From: VXNE01 sp963665455
GTDB taxonomy: Bacteria > Pseudomonadota > Gammaproteobacteria > Pseudomonadales > Azotimanducaceae
Direction: 5' to 3'
DNA length: 64,000 nucleotides
NCBI GenBank assembly: GCA_963665455.1
Contig: OY762279.1
Coordinates: 1,860,001-1,924,000 of the forward strand
The translations under genes and the position numbers were made by a program. The notes beneath the pieces were generated by a model. That model saw only the letters and a list, made by a program, of their open reading frames with translations, ran no database searches and had not been told where the DNA came from. Shown here in pieces: positions 8,676 to 17,332 of this stretch (its first letter is position 1; each line of letters begins with the position of its first letter).

Positions 8676-9932
8676 CTACCGGCGCGAGTAGGCGACCGCG
8701 CGCATGAAGCCGTCCACGTAGAGCTTGCCCTCCGGCTTGGCCAGGAAGTCGTAGCGACCCATGAGCTGGGCCATCGGCTCGCCGTACCGTTCGACGAGGC
8801 GATCCTGGACCGACCGCGCATAGACCTCCATCTGCCGCATCATCAGCCGCGTGTAGGACACGTGCAGAACGGCGCGCTCGCCGTCGATCGTCCGAGGGGC
8901 GTTGTCGTGCCAGGTGCGACCGTCCCACACGGCGATCGACCCCGCCTTGCACTCGATGGGCACGGTCGCCGTCGAGCCGATCTCATCGAGGTTCGGCGGC
9001 CGACGTCGTGCCGCGCTGCCGGGGACGACGGTGGTCGGGCCGGCCTCGGGCGTGAAGTCATCGCAGGCCCAGCACGCCGTCAGGAAGAGGTTGTGGTCGG
9101 GAAACGGCACGGGGTGCCAAACTTGATCGCAGTGCAGGCCGATGCTCCGGTCCCCCTTTCTGCGGATGGACGAGGCAATATTGCTGAGGATGAACCCGGC
9201 GCCCACCGAGAACTCCGCGAGCGCCATCATTTTCGGGTTGATCGCAGCTTCGGCGACGACCGGATACTTCGACATCAAGGTGGAGCCCATGGATCCAGCC
9301 CTTGCTCCGGGGTCATGGGACGCGGCCTTGAGGATGGTCGCCCGCAGATCGCGCCAGTATTCCGGCGGCGCGACGTCCTCGACCACGGTGTAGCCCTGCT
9401 CCCAGAGCTCGCGGCAGTTGCGCTCGAGACCCAACTCGCGAATGCGCGGCGCCAGCTCCTCGGAGATCTCGCCCGCGGGAATCGCCGGGCTGGCCTGGAG
9501 CCGGTTGAAGACGTCCTGAAAACCGTCCAGGTCGCCGCCCGAAACGCACTCGCCGGCCCGATCGACCAGATCGTCGTCGGGGCCGCGCTGGGTGCGTGCG
9601 GGAAGCGGCGGCGCCACGTGGGCCGCCTCCTCGCCACCGTCGTCGTCCCCGGAGAAGTAGTCGCGGAAGCTCCGGCTCGGCAGCAGCTTGAAGTCGCCGT
9701 AGACCGCATAGCGAACCCCACCCCCGAGCGCACACAACGCAAGCAGGCAGACCACCCCGGTCACGGCTGCCGTGGCGAGCGCGGCGCCGCCCGGAGACGG
9801 ATCCCCCATGAAGGGCATCGAGGTCACGCCGAGCAGCGCGAACAGCCCCATCGCGGCGCACACGATGTGGAACACCAGGACCGAACGCGCCACGATCCGC
9901 CGCCAATCCTCGAACATCTTCACGAAGTCCAT
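8676..9932 (-). CDS. Membrane-anchored PhyH-like dioxygenase
   Basis: The 418-residue protein joins two predicted transmembrane helices (about 16-38 and 50-72) and an acidic linker to a PhyH domain from about residue 155. The iron site is visible: H267-C-D269 (GLHCDQ) and H342 (TWHDN); R353 in the GERAVL strand could hold 2-oxoglutarate. Ordinary PhyH proteins are soluble and about 290 residues, so the N-terminal 150 residues are extra. This suggests action at the inner membrane, perhaps on a lipid-linked or hydrophobic substrate (inference). No partner gene is adjacent; toxin-antitoxin pairs flank it on both sides. Confidence 0.82.
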   Translation of the reverse strand: MDFVKMFEDWRRIVARSVLVFHIVCAAMGLFALLGVTSMPFMGDPSPGGAALATAAVTGVVCLLALCALGGGVRYAVYGDFKLLPSRSFRDYFSGDDDGGEEAAHVAPPLPARTQRGPDDDLVDRAGECVSGGDLDGFQDVFNRLQASPAIPAGEISEELAPRIRELGLERNCRELWEQGYTVVEDVAPPEYWRDLRATILKAASHDPGARAGSMGSTLMSKYPVVAEAAINPKMMALAEFSVGAGFILSNIASSIRRKGDRSIGLHCDQVWHPVPFPDHNLFLTACWACDDFTPEAGPTTVVPGSAARRRPPNLDEIGSTATVPIECKAGSIAVWDGRTWHDNAPRTIDGERAVLHVSYTRLMMRQMEVYARSVQDRLVERYGEPMAQLMGRYDFLAKPEGKLYVDGFMRAVAYSRR

Positions 9933-10092
9933 GCCGTCAGCCCCCGGTTCTTTTCCACAAAGTACGTTTCGAGAGAGTGCCGGGTTCTGTCCGGCCTCTC
10001 AAGGTTTCGCAAGTCTCGAGGTTCCTACTAGCGTCGGAAGAAACATAGCGATACGCTTCTGAAGTGACAAGCTATCTGCTATGGTCTAGGGC

Positions 10093-10371
10093 GTGAGCTA
10101 TAACCTCTCGTTCAAGCGGCAAGCCATGAAGGCTCTGGTCAGGTTGCCGCGTCAGGAGGGTGAGCGCGTTCTCGAACGATTGCAGAAGCTCGCGGAGAGC
10201 CCGGGTCGTCCGGATGTCGACGTCAAGGCGTTGCAGGGGCGACCGGGTTACCGGTTGCGGGTCGGAGGCATGCGCATCGTCTTCGAGCGCGACGACAAGC
10301 GACAGCAGATCACCATCCTGCGAATCGCCCCGCGCGGACAAGCGTACAGGCAAACAGGACGCACGCAATGA
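10093..10371 (+). CDS. RelE-family toxin
   Basis: The 92-residue product has the RelE layout: SFKRQAMKALVRLPRQEGERVLERL (split by a short turn), DVKALQGRPGYRLRVGGMRIVFE, and a final strand ITILRIAPRGQAY. The motif of RxGxxRhxF is intact, so the fold should be active as an mRNA interferase. It starts at a GTG because no in-frame ATG precedes the first helix. The last codons overlap the downstream antitoxin start by four bases, giving the toxin-first order typical of HigBA-like systems. Confidence 0.88.
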   Translation: MSYNLSFKRQAMKALVRLPRQEGERVLERLQKLAESPGRPDVDVKALQGRPGYRLRVGGMRIVFERDDKRQQITILRIAPRGQAYRQTGRTQ

Positions 10372-10778
10372 ACAAACCACAGATCATTCGAGACGATGCC
10401 GGCCAGCCGGCGTTCGCGGTCTTGCCGTGGCGAGAGTTCGAACGGCTGGCGGGCGCCCGCCAAGCCGAGGAGGCGTTGACGGACGAGGAGCTGTATGACC
10501 TCGCCAAGGCGTCCGACGAGGAGTCCTTTCCGGTGGAAGTCGTGCAAGCCCTGATCGACGGTGAGCACCCGATTGCGGTGTTCTGCCGGCACCGGGGCAT
10601 GCGGCACCGACACGTCGCGGAGGAAGTCGGCATCCACCCGACCTATCTCTCGCAGATCGTGCGAGGACGGCGGCAGGGCTCGACGAAGACGTTGGCGGCC
10701 ATCGCGCGCGTTCTGAACGTCGAGCTGGACGACCTGATTCTCTACGAGAGCGATCGTTCGGCGCGAGATTTGACTTGA
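10368..10778 (+). CDS. XRE-type HTH antitoxin with N-terminal Phd-like segment
   Basis: The 136-residue protein begins with a segment resembling the end of Phd/YefM antitoxins (PAFAVLPWREFERLAG, about residues 14-30) and continues with a helix-turn-helix of the XRE/HipB type (RHRHVAEEVGIHPTYLSQIVRGRR, in two helices, about 78-105). The HTH would bind the operon promoter, and the rest the toxin. The start overlaps the toxin gene as ATGA. Two-part antitoxins of this kind occur with RelE toxins; the exact toxin-binding part is inferred. It ends one base before the 3' end of the tRNA-Asn gene on the opposite strand. Confidence 0.85.
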   Translation: MNKPQIIRDDAGQPAFAVLPWREFERLAGARQAEEALTDEELYDLAKASDEESFPVEVVQALIDGEHPIAVFCRHRGMRHRHVAEEVGIHPTYLSQIVRGRRQGSTKTLAAIARVLNVELDDLILYESDRSARDLT

Positions 10779-10779
10779 T

Positions 10780-10855
10780 TGGCTCCGCCTGCTGGGCTCG
10801 AACCAGCGACCCGCTGATTAACAGTCAGCTGCTCTACCAACTGAGCTAAGGCGGA
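10780..10855 (-). tRNA. tRNA-Asn(GUU)
   Basis: The 76-nt cloverleaf on the minus strand is complete. The acceptor stem TCCGCCT pairs with AGGCGGA, the D-arm has the GCTC/GAGC stem, the anticodon GTT is at 10820-10822 in a CTGTTAA loop, and the T-loop is TTCGAGC. The discriminator base is G and the 3' CCA is encoded. This is the only clearly functional tRNA in the window. Confidence 0.96.
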
Positions 10856-10950
10856 AAGGTGCGCTAGTCTACCACCGCAGGTGTCAGCGGCAATGCCGTG
10901 CTGTTGGGGGCGTGCGCTCGAGACGGGACGGGCCGAGCGCGTCCCATCGG

Positions 10951-12753
10951 CTACGGCTGGTACCAGATCGGCGAACTCCACGCGCGTTCCTGATGGGTCG
11001 CGTGGAGGTCCGGGTTCGGCGGGATACCGAGCCGCAGCGCGTCCCACGTGGACCAGCGGCAGCTCGGGTTCTCGAGCACGCGGAGGTAGTAGAAGGCCTG
11101 CTGGCCCGGGTGGAATGCCGGGTCGCGCCACACGGCCGAGAGTTCCACGTCTCCCTTGTCCCGCGTGATGCTGCAGTCGGCCAGGTTCACCCGTGCGCCG
11201 TTGTCCGGGCAGCGATGCGTGGCCGGGTCCGGGTTGCCGCCGTCGGAACAGGCGACGTCGTAGATCCGCTCCCTCGCTTCGCCGTCCTCCACCCAGCCCT
11301 TGACGATCTGCAACCGCTGAAGCCAGCCCTCGTGCGGGTCGCGGGCCGCCCACGCGAGGAAGCTCGGCGCGCCTTCGCCGGCGTCCGGCAGCATGCCGCC
11401 CATCGGCACGCCGTGTGCGTAGGCTTGCTCGACCCAGTCCGATGCCTCGGCGATTCCCCCGGGCAGCGCGAACCCGCCGAACAGTCGCACCCGGATGCGG
11501 GGTCCGGTCGTCGCGAACGTCTCGCGCCGGCGCATGGCGTCGTAGAGCGCCTCGCGCGTGTTTTCGTCCGCCCACACCCCGGCGAGCCCGCCGCTGCCGT
11601 GGGTCGCTTGGCGTGGCGTCCAGAAGCCCTCCCAGCTCGCGTTGGGATCGGCGTGGTCCGGGTAGGCCGAGCCGCGGCCCACCGCGGTATTGCGGCCGTT
11701 GCTGAAGCGGCGGTCTTCCTCGTACGACCCGGCGGAGGCGTGGCTGTCGGAAGCGCCGATGGCGCCGAGCTGGTACGGATTGAAACCGCTGCTTGCCTGC
11801 ATCTTGAGCCCGGTGAGCAGCGCATCGCGCCAGTAGCCCCCTTTGAATACCGAGATGGGATCCGTGTTCTCGCGCCGGTTCAGGTAGTACTGGACGATCT
11901 GGAAGTCGGCCCACTCGTCGTTGGGGGAGAGGGAGGGGTGCGTCTCGGAGGTGCCCTTCTGCTGCGTCATCTCGGCGATAGGCTCGTTGCGCATGCGCTT
12001 CTCGGCCCAGGCGGCGTCGATGGGGATGCCCTTCCAGGTGCTCTCCATGAAAGCGAGGCCGTCGCTCTGGTTCATGTTGTGGGGGATGGCGAGTGCCTCG
12101 ATGCCCTCTTCGCGGAGCCCGTCCAGCCAGGTCCAGAGATCTTCGGGATCGCCGGAGTCGCGCGCGCTGAAGGGGCGCTTGGGCGCCGTGCCGCGGAACA
12201 CGACGTTCCGGTGGAGGTGGCGACCGCCCACGGAGGGCGTGTACTCGTAGCCGCTGAAGGTGGTGAACGTGCCGGGGTCGTTGTGGCGCTCGGCCGCGGC
12301 AACGACTTTCGACCACGCGTCCGCGATCACCGCGGGCCCCATCAGTTCGTGATCCTGCGCCGCCACGCGCCGGAAGTTGTCGAGGACGTCGGCGAGGGAG
12401 GACGAGGCCGGCGTGAGCACGTCCGCATCCGGATGGCCGTACGTGGGGCTCGTCGGGTCCAGGAGTGCCCGGTTCACGCCCAGGTAGCCGGCGTGGTCGC
12501 TCACCATCAGGAAGTCGAGGGGCGGCCCGGAGATCCGCAGCATCGTGCCGTCCGTGTGCGGGATCGCCTTCCCCTTGGCGTAGTCGTAGGCGTCGTCCGG
12601 CGTGGTGCGTACGCCCATGGCCATGAACGCATCCATCGAGAACGCGGTGTGGATGTGTGTATCGCCGAACCAGGCCTGGCGCTCGGGGCCTTCGACGGCC
12701 CACGCGGCCATGGTGAGCGTGGATGCAAGCAGGATGATCGTGGCTCTCTTCAT
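10951..12753 (-). CDS. DUF3604 family exported protein (PHP-like metal motifs)
   Basis: The 600-residue protein has a signal peptide (about 1-19) and the DUF3604 layout. Motifs are GDTHIHTAFSMDA (H33, H35), VSDHAGYLG (D86, H87), AERHNDPGTFTTFSGYEY, a central GTSETHP, GASDSHAS and a C-terminal tail WSSPIWYQ. The HxH and DH pairs resemble the metal ligands of PHP-superfamily phosphoesterases, so a periplasmic metal-dependent hydrolase is plausible, but the family is uncharacterised. It sits 14 bp downstream of a sulfatase on the same strand and is probably co-transcribed with it. Two diverged relatives lie at 47.7-51.9 kb; unlike them it has no lipobox. Confidence 0.88.
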   Translation of the reverse strand: MKRATIILLASTLTMAAWAVEGPERQAWFGDTHIHTAFSMDAFMAMGVRTTPDDAYDYAKGKAIPHTDGTMLRISGPPLDFLMVSDHAGYLGVNRALLDPTSPTYGHPDADVLTPASSSLADVLDNFRRVAAQDHELMGPAVIADAWSKVVAAAERHNDPGTFTTFSGYEYTPSVGGRHLHRNVVFRGTAPKRPFSARDSGDPEDLWTWLDGLREEGIEALAIPHNMNQSDGLAFMESTWKGIPIDAAWAEKRMRNEPIAEMTQQKGTSETHPSLSPNDEWADFQIVQYYLNRRENTDPISVFKGGYWRDALLTGLKMQASSGFNPYQLGAIGASDSHASAGSYEEDRRFSNGRNTAVGRGSAYPDHADPNASWEGFWTPRQATHGSGGLAGVWADENTREALYDAMRRRETFATTGPRIRVRLFGGFALPGGIAEASDWVEQAYAHGVPMGGMLPDAGEGAPSFLAWAARDPHEGWLQRLQIVKGWVEDGEARERIYDVACSDGGNPDPATHRCPDNGARVNLADCSITRDKGDVELSAVWRDPAFHPGQQAFYYLRVLENPSCRWSTWDALRLGIPPNPDLHATHQERAWSSPIWYQP

Positions 12754-12767
12754 GCGTTCGCTACTCG

Positions 12768-14279
12768 TCAGATGGACTCGGGGAGCGCGGCCCGCCAGCC
12801 GGCGTGCAGGCGCAGGGATGCCGCCTCGACGGCCGCCGCTTGAGCGGGGTCGGCTCCCAGGTTCGTGAACTCGCCGGGATCGTCTCCCAGATCATAGTAC
12901 TCGCGAAGCACCGCCCCTTCGCCGTCGAGCGGCGCCCACTCGGTGTAGCGGTATTCCTCGGTGCGGATCGTGCGCCCGTGGTACCCCTCGCGGCGGGACT
13001 CCGAGAAGGCGGCGGTCTTCCAGGGGCGTCCGGGAGCTTCGAGCACGGGCCGGAAACTCGTGCCCTCGAGGGCGTGCGCCGGGAGCGGGAGACCACAGAG
13101 GTCCAGCAGGGTGGGGTAGAGGTCCACAAGCTCGACGAAACCCGCCGCCGCCTGTCCCGCGTGGGCCGTGCCCGGCACGCGGACGATGAGCGGCACGCGC
13201 GTCGATTCCTCGAACTGCTGCGTCTTGCGCCAGAGTCCCAGGTGCTCGTTCAGCAGGAAGCCGTGGTCGCTGGTGAAGACGACGATCGTCGAGTCCGCGA
13301 GTTCCAGTTCCTCGAGGGCGTCGAGGAGCCGCCCGACGTACGAGTCGATCATCGTGACCATCGCGTGGTAGGCGGCGATGGCCTGCCGCCGTTGCCGGTC
13401 GCTGTGCGCCGCGTCATCGGGGCGGATCTGCCAGCCGGGCTCCGGGACGTCGTCGAGGTCGCCGTCCAGTGCGGGCGGTAGTTCGATCTCGTCGACGGGA
13501 TGCTGCTCGAAGAACTCCACCGGGCCGACCCACGGCTGGTGCGGCTTGTGGAAGCCGGCGGCGATGAAGAACGGCTCCTCGCGATGATCTGCTAGGAGTT
13601 CGATGATCCGCGTGGCCGTCGTCCCGTCCGGGGTCATGCGCGGCGACTCGCGGGTGGCGCGCCAGGACAGGGGCAGGCCCGCCGGCCGTCCGAGCGGGGC
13701 GAGCACTTCCGCCCGCGACATGCCGTGCTCGGAACCGTCGGTCCAGGTGTTGTCGCGCACGGTGGAGAGGTCGACCCCCGGCAGGTAGCCGGGACCGTGA
13801 TGGCGGCGCGCCGGCTCCCGCGAGAGGGCGTAGCGCGAGACGTCCCAGCGGATCGCGTGCTCGAAGCGGTTGTGCCCGACTTTGCCCACGCGGCCCGTGA
13901 AGTAGCCGTGCGCCGCGAAGTGCTCGGGGAGCATCGCCAGGTCGTCGCCGATCCGGTGGCGCGGCCAGGTCTGGCCGTCGTGGACGTCCGTGGACGTCGG
14001 GCGCAGCCCGCTCAGCAAGGACGCGCGCGACGGGTTGCACAAGGGGTTCTGCACGTAGGCGCGATCGAACCGGACGCCCTGGGCCGCCAGCCGGTCGAGG
14101 TTGGGCGTCTTGGCCGTGGCGTGGTTGGGGCGTGGCGTCGCGCCCGCGTAGGTGCCGAGGGCGACGTTCAGGTCGTCGGCGATGATGAACAGGACGTTCA
14201 TGGGGGCGGGGTCCGCCGCGTTGGCCGCGCAACCGAGGGCGAGGGTCAGCAGCCAGGAGAGTGCTCGGCGTTGGGTCAT
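12768..14279 (-). CDS. Exported sulfatase (Cys-type, iduronate-2-sulfatase-like)
   Basis: The 503-residue protein has a signal peptide (about 1-21) followed by the sulfatase core. The metal aspartates are D35-D36 (FIIADDLN). The nucleophile is C81 in LCNPSR, the CxPxR motif that becomes formylglycine. Further active-site motifs are VGHNRFEH, FHKPHQPW and FTSDHGFLLNEH. It should remove sulfate esters from a sugar or other organic sulfate in the periplasm once matured. No formylglycine-generating enzyme is in the window. It is about 70 bp downstream of the quinone oxidoreductase and 14 bp upstream of a DUF3604 gene, suggesting joint action on one substrate. Confidence 0.92.
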   Translation of the reverse strand: MTQRRALSWLLTLALGCAANAADPAPMNVLFIIADDLNVALGTYAGATPRPNHATAKTPNLDRLAAQGVRFDRAYVQNPLCNPSRASLLSGLRPTSTDVHDGQTWPRHRIGDDLAMLPEHFAAHGYFTGRVGKVGHNRFEHAIRWDVSRYALSREPARRHHGPGYLPGVDLSTVRDNTWTDGSEHGMSRAEVLAPLGRPAGLPLSWRATRESPRMTPDGTTATRIIELLADHREEPFFIAAGFHKPHQPWVGPVEFFEQHPVDEIELPPALDGDLDDVPEPGWQIRPDDAAHSDRQRRQAIAAYHAMVTMIDSYVGRLLDALEELELADSTIVVFTSDHGFLLNEHLGLWRKTQQFEESTRVPLIVRVPGTAHAGQAAAGFVELVDLYPTLLDLCGLPLPAHALEGTSFRPVLEAPGRPWKTAAFSESRREGYHGRTIRTEEYRYTEWAPLDGEGAVLREYYDLGDDPGEFTNLGADPAQAAAVEAASLRLHAGWRAALPESI

Positions 14280-14351
14280 GCTACGGGCCTACAGGGAGGT
14301 AGGTGCACTATACCCTCCCGGCGCGAACGGCCGGATGACGTGCCGAGGGAG

Positions 14352-15320
14352 TCAGCGCGTGAGAACGAGCTTGCCGAGGATGCGGCCGGCAAGTTGATCT
14401 TCGAGCGCCTGTACATACTCGCCTGCCGGGCGCTCTGTGACCGGCGCGACCCGGAGCCCGTCCCGTTCGATCCAGTCGATCAGCGTGGCGGCGAGTTCGG
14501 CGTTCATTCCCGGACGTGTCCGGACCTCGCCGCCCCAGTCCACCCCCACGACGGCCGAACGCTTGAGTAGGGCCAGGTTCAGCGGCAGCCGTGGAATGAT
14601 GCCGCTGGCGAAGCCCACCACGAGGAACCGTCCGCCGGGGGCGAGGGAGCGGAACGCCGGCTCAGCGACATCGCCGCCGACCGGGTCGTAGACGACGTTC
14701 AGGCCCTCCGCTGTCACCGCCCGAAGCGCATCACGCCAGTCCTCCCGGGAGTAGTCGACCGTGACGTCCGCGCCGGCGGCCTCGGCCGTGGCGCGCTTGT
14801 CCGGCGTAGACGCCGCGCCGATGACGCGGGCCCCCATGGCTTTCGCGACGGCGATGGCCGCCGTGCCGACCCCGCCGGCGGCCCCCAGCACGAGCAGGGT
14901 CTCGCCGGTGCGCAGGTGTCCGCGGTCCCGCAGACCAAACAGGGCGGTGAGGTAGTTGGTGTACAGGCTCGCTGCCTGCGCAGCGCCGAGTCCGGCCGGG
15001 GTCCGGTGGCAACGGCTGGTCGCCGTGCGGACGTAGTCCGCGAGCGCGCCGTTGGCCGTGCCGAACACGGGGTCGCCCGGCGCGAACTCGGTGACGTCGT
15101 CGCCGATGGCCTCCACCGTCCCCGCGAACTCGCTGCCGGGATAGTGGGGCAGCGCGGGTTTGACCTGATACTTCCCCTGGATCATTAACCCGTCGACGAA
15201 CCCGATGCCCGTGGCTTCCACACGCACGAGCACTTCGCGCCGCCCCGGCGCGGGACGCTCGATATCGACCTCCCGAAGGGAGGCCGGAGGCCCGAACGCT
15301 TCGCAAATCACCGTACGCAT
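14352..15320 (-). CDS. NADPH:quinone oxidoreductase (zinc-independent MDR family)
   Basis: The 322-residue product is a full medium-chain dehydrogenase/reductase of the zeta-crystallin/QOR subtype. It has an N-terminal GroES-like domain (PHYPGSEFAGTV) and a nucleotide-binding domain with LGAAGGVGTAAI (about residues 148-159). The cysteines that hold structural zinc in alcohol dehydrogenases are absent. QOR enzymes reduce quinones or conjugated ketones with NADPH in the cytoplasm. It begins seven bases after the stop of the membrane protein at 15328-16290, which supports an operon with the two genes upstream. Confidence 0.92.
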   Translation of the reverse strand: MRTVICEAFGPPASLREVDIERPAPGRREVLVRVEATGIGFVDGLMIQGKYQVKPALPHYPGSEFAGTVEAIGDDVTEFAPGDPVFGTANGALADYVRTATSRCHRTPAGLGAAQAASLYTNYLTALFGLRDRGHLRTGETLLVLGAAGGVGTAAIAVAKAMGARVIGAASTPDKRATAEAAGADVTVDYSREDWRDALRAVTAEGLNVVYDPVGGDVAEPAFRSLAPGGRFLVVGFASGIIPRLPLNLALLKRSAVVGVDWGGEVRTRPGMNAELAATLIDWIERDGLRVAPVTERPAGEYVQALEDQLAGRILGKLVLTR

Positions 15321-15327
15321 CGACGGC

Positions 15328-16290
15328 TTACCCGAACAGCTCGCGGTTGGCGCGCCGCAGGAACAGCAGGCCGATCGCCGCGTTGAAGAAGATGAAGAAG
15401 TTGTGCATCACGAGCCCGAAGGCCGAGAGCTGCGCCGCGTTGTCCTGGTAGAGCACCACCCAGATGGTGATGGCGGCGGCGCGCATCGGGGTTGGGATCG
15501 CGGCGGCGAAGAAGATCACCGGCAGCACCCCCAGCATGTCGAAGTACGACGCTTCGACGCCGAAGAGGCGCAGGGCCAGCGTGTACACCACGACCGCCCC
15601 GAGCAGGGCCGGCGAGCGGATCGCGGCCACGATGATGTAGTGCAGCGGCGACGCCTCGCGGAACGCCTTCAGGAGCGCGCGCTCCTTGAGGCCCTTGCCG
15701 ACGGGAATGAGGCCGCGGAAGAAGGCCACCCAAAGCCCGAACACCACGAGCACGCCGATCCCGATCCAGGGCACTAGCTCGAACTGGGGTGGCAGCGTGT
15801 CGGCAGCGATCGCGTAGCCGACGTTCGCCCAGAACGTGAGATAGAGCAGCTCGCAGAACATGATGAAGAGCATCGACGAGCCGACCTCCCAGCCGGGAAC
15901 GTCGTGGCGGCGGTTGAGGTAGAGCGCCATGGCGCCCTTGCCCACCTGCTCGTTCACGATGGAGATGATGTATGCGCTGGCGCGGACGGGCAGGATGTCC
16001 TTGTAGGGCACGTGCGCGTTGAACCACGAGACGACGCGCCACACCACCGCGGAGTCGACGAGGAAGAAGAAGGCGGAGTACGGGATCATCAGGGCGAGCC
16101 AGGTGCCCCAGGAGACGCTCGCGAATACCTGGAGGAGGTAGCTCGCCATCGTCTCGCCCTCGCGGGCCGCCGCGGCGTCGATGCGCGTGTACAGCCATGC
16201 GAAGCACGCGAGCGTGATGAGCCAGAGCAGCGCCCGGGGCCACCACGGTCGGGCAGCGGGCGCGGCGTCGTTGGGGTCGGCGGTCGTCAT
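15328..16290 (-). CDS. Multi-spanning membrane protein (LPG-synthase TM-domain-like)
   Basis: The 320-residue protein has about eight hydrophobic helices, the first at about 20-38. The start ATG (16290) overlaps the stop of the upstream gene as ATGA, which fixes it. Conserved-looking bits are YIISIVNEQVGKGAMALYLNR split across a helix, and a charged loop around residue 220 (GKGLKERALLKAFREAS). The pattern recalls the lysylphosphatidylglycerol synthase transmembrane (UPF0104) superfamily, proteins that move or modify lipids, but the match is by layout only. It probably works with the SDR-like and quinone reductase genes it is coupled to. Confidence 0.7.
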   Translation of the reverse strand: MTTADPNDAAPAARPWWPRALLWLITLACFAWLYTRIDAAAAREGETMASYLLQVFASVSWGTWLALMIPYSAFFFLVDSAVVWRVVSWFNAHVPYKDILPVRASAYIISIVNEQVGKGAMALYLNRRHDVPGWEVGSSMLFIMFCELLYLTFWANVGYAIAADTLPPQFELVPWIGIGVLVVFGLWVAFFRGLIPVGKGLKERALLKAFREASPLHYIIVAAIRSPALLGAVVVYTLALRLFGVEASYFDMLGVLPVIFFAAAIPTPMRAAAITIWVVLYQDNAAQLSAFGLVMHNFFIFFNAAIGLLFLRRANRELFG

Positions 16291-17219
16291 GGGGTGTCCT
16301 CGTTGAAGGCGGCGCGCAGGGCGTTGTCGAGCGGCGTGAGTTCGATGCCTAGCATCGCACGGGCGGGCTCGGGGTCGATGGCATCGTCCTGCTCGAGGAC
16401 GCCGAGCATGTCGCGGGTGAGTGGTGGGTCGGCGAAGAACGTCTCCGCCAGCCAGGCGAACGCGCGGGCCGCGAAGAGGGGGGTGCTGCCGAGTTGGACA
16501 TCGGTGCCCAGCACGGCGGCGGTGCGTTCGACGAGCGCGCGGTGGGTTAGCGACTCGGGGCCGCCGAGTTCCAGCACCGTGTCGTCCGGGACGGCCGGAC
16601 GCGTGCCGGCGAGCAGGGCCGCCACCACGTCCGCCGCGGCGATGGGCTGCTCCAGGGTCGCCCCGCCCCGGACCAGCGACGTCCGTCCGGCTGTGGCTTG
16701 GCGTCGCAGGGCGTCGGTAGCGGCGTCTCCGGGGCCTAGCACCATGGGAACGCGGAGGATCACGGCCGGTACGGACGATGCGAGCAGGATCTCGTCCGCC
16801 CGCCCCCGGGAGGCGAGGCAGCCGTTGCGGGACTTGGGGTCCGCGCCGTGGATGCTCGTGTGTACGATGCGCGACACGCCCGCGGCCGCGCAGGCCGCGG
16901 ACAGTGCCTCGGCCGGCCGCTCGTGGGCGTCTTGGTAACGGTTCGCGCGGGTCTGCTTGAGGATCCCCACGAGGTGGATGGCGGTGCCGCATCCGTGCGC
17001 CGCGTCCTCGAGGCCGGCGCGGTCTTGGTAGTCGACGATCCGGACCTCGCGCCGTTCGGGGTGCGGCAGGTCTTCGAGGCTCTTGGCGGCGCGCTCGGAC
17101 CGGACCACGGCGCGCACGGTTCCCCCACGCGGGTCGTTGGCCAGGGCGCGGATCACCAGGCGGCCGAGGTGGCCGTTGGCGCCGGTGAGGAGAACGCCGT
17201 CCGTGACTGGGTCGCTCAT
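16287..17219 (-). CDS. NAD(P)-binding protein, atypical SDR/NmrA-like
   Basis: The 310-residue protein opens with the Rossmann motif LLTGANGHLGRLV (about residues 9-21), followed by ARNRxQD-type elements, HTSIHGADP and RVPMVLGPGD. The usual YxxxK catalytic pair of classical short-chain dehydrogenases is not seen, which fits the NmrA/NDUFA9-like atypical group that senses or uses NAD(P)H. It is the first gene of a leftward operon (SDR, membrane protein, quinone reductase, possibly sulfatase and DUF3604), and is divergent from the LLM oxidoreductase that starts 113 bp away. Confidence 0.85.
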   Translation of the reverse strand: MSDPVTDGVLLTGANGHLGRLVIRALANDPRGGTVRAVVRSERAAKSLEDLPHPERREVRIVDYQDRAGLEDAAHGCGTAIHLVGILKQTRANRYQDAHERPAEALSAACAAAGVSRIVHTSIHGADPKSRNGCLASRGRADEILLASSVPAVILRVPMVLGPGDAATDALRRQATAGRTSLVRGGATLEQPIAAADVVAALLAGTRPAVPDDTVLELGGPESLTHRALVERTAAVLGTDVQLGSTPLFAARAFAWLAETFFADPPLTRDMLGVLEQDDAIDPEPARAMLGIELTPLDNALRAAFNEDTP

Positions 17220-17332
17220 CCGGGCCGATGATCGCCGTGTTGGGGCGGTTCGGCAAGCGGCGGACCGGCGCGGCGTGCGGTGCGCGTCAACGTTCGACTA
17301 TGCTCGGGCGACCGCTTCGGGACGGGATAGGC

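Noticed and set aside
15328..17256. Extended reading of the membrane protein gene to 642 residues
   Set aside because: The upstream half lies antisense-frame within the SDR gene; the ATGA overlap at 16287-16290 fixes the true start.
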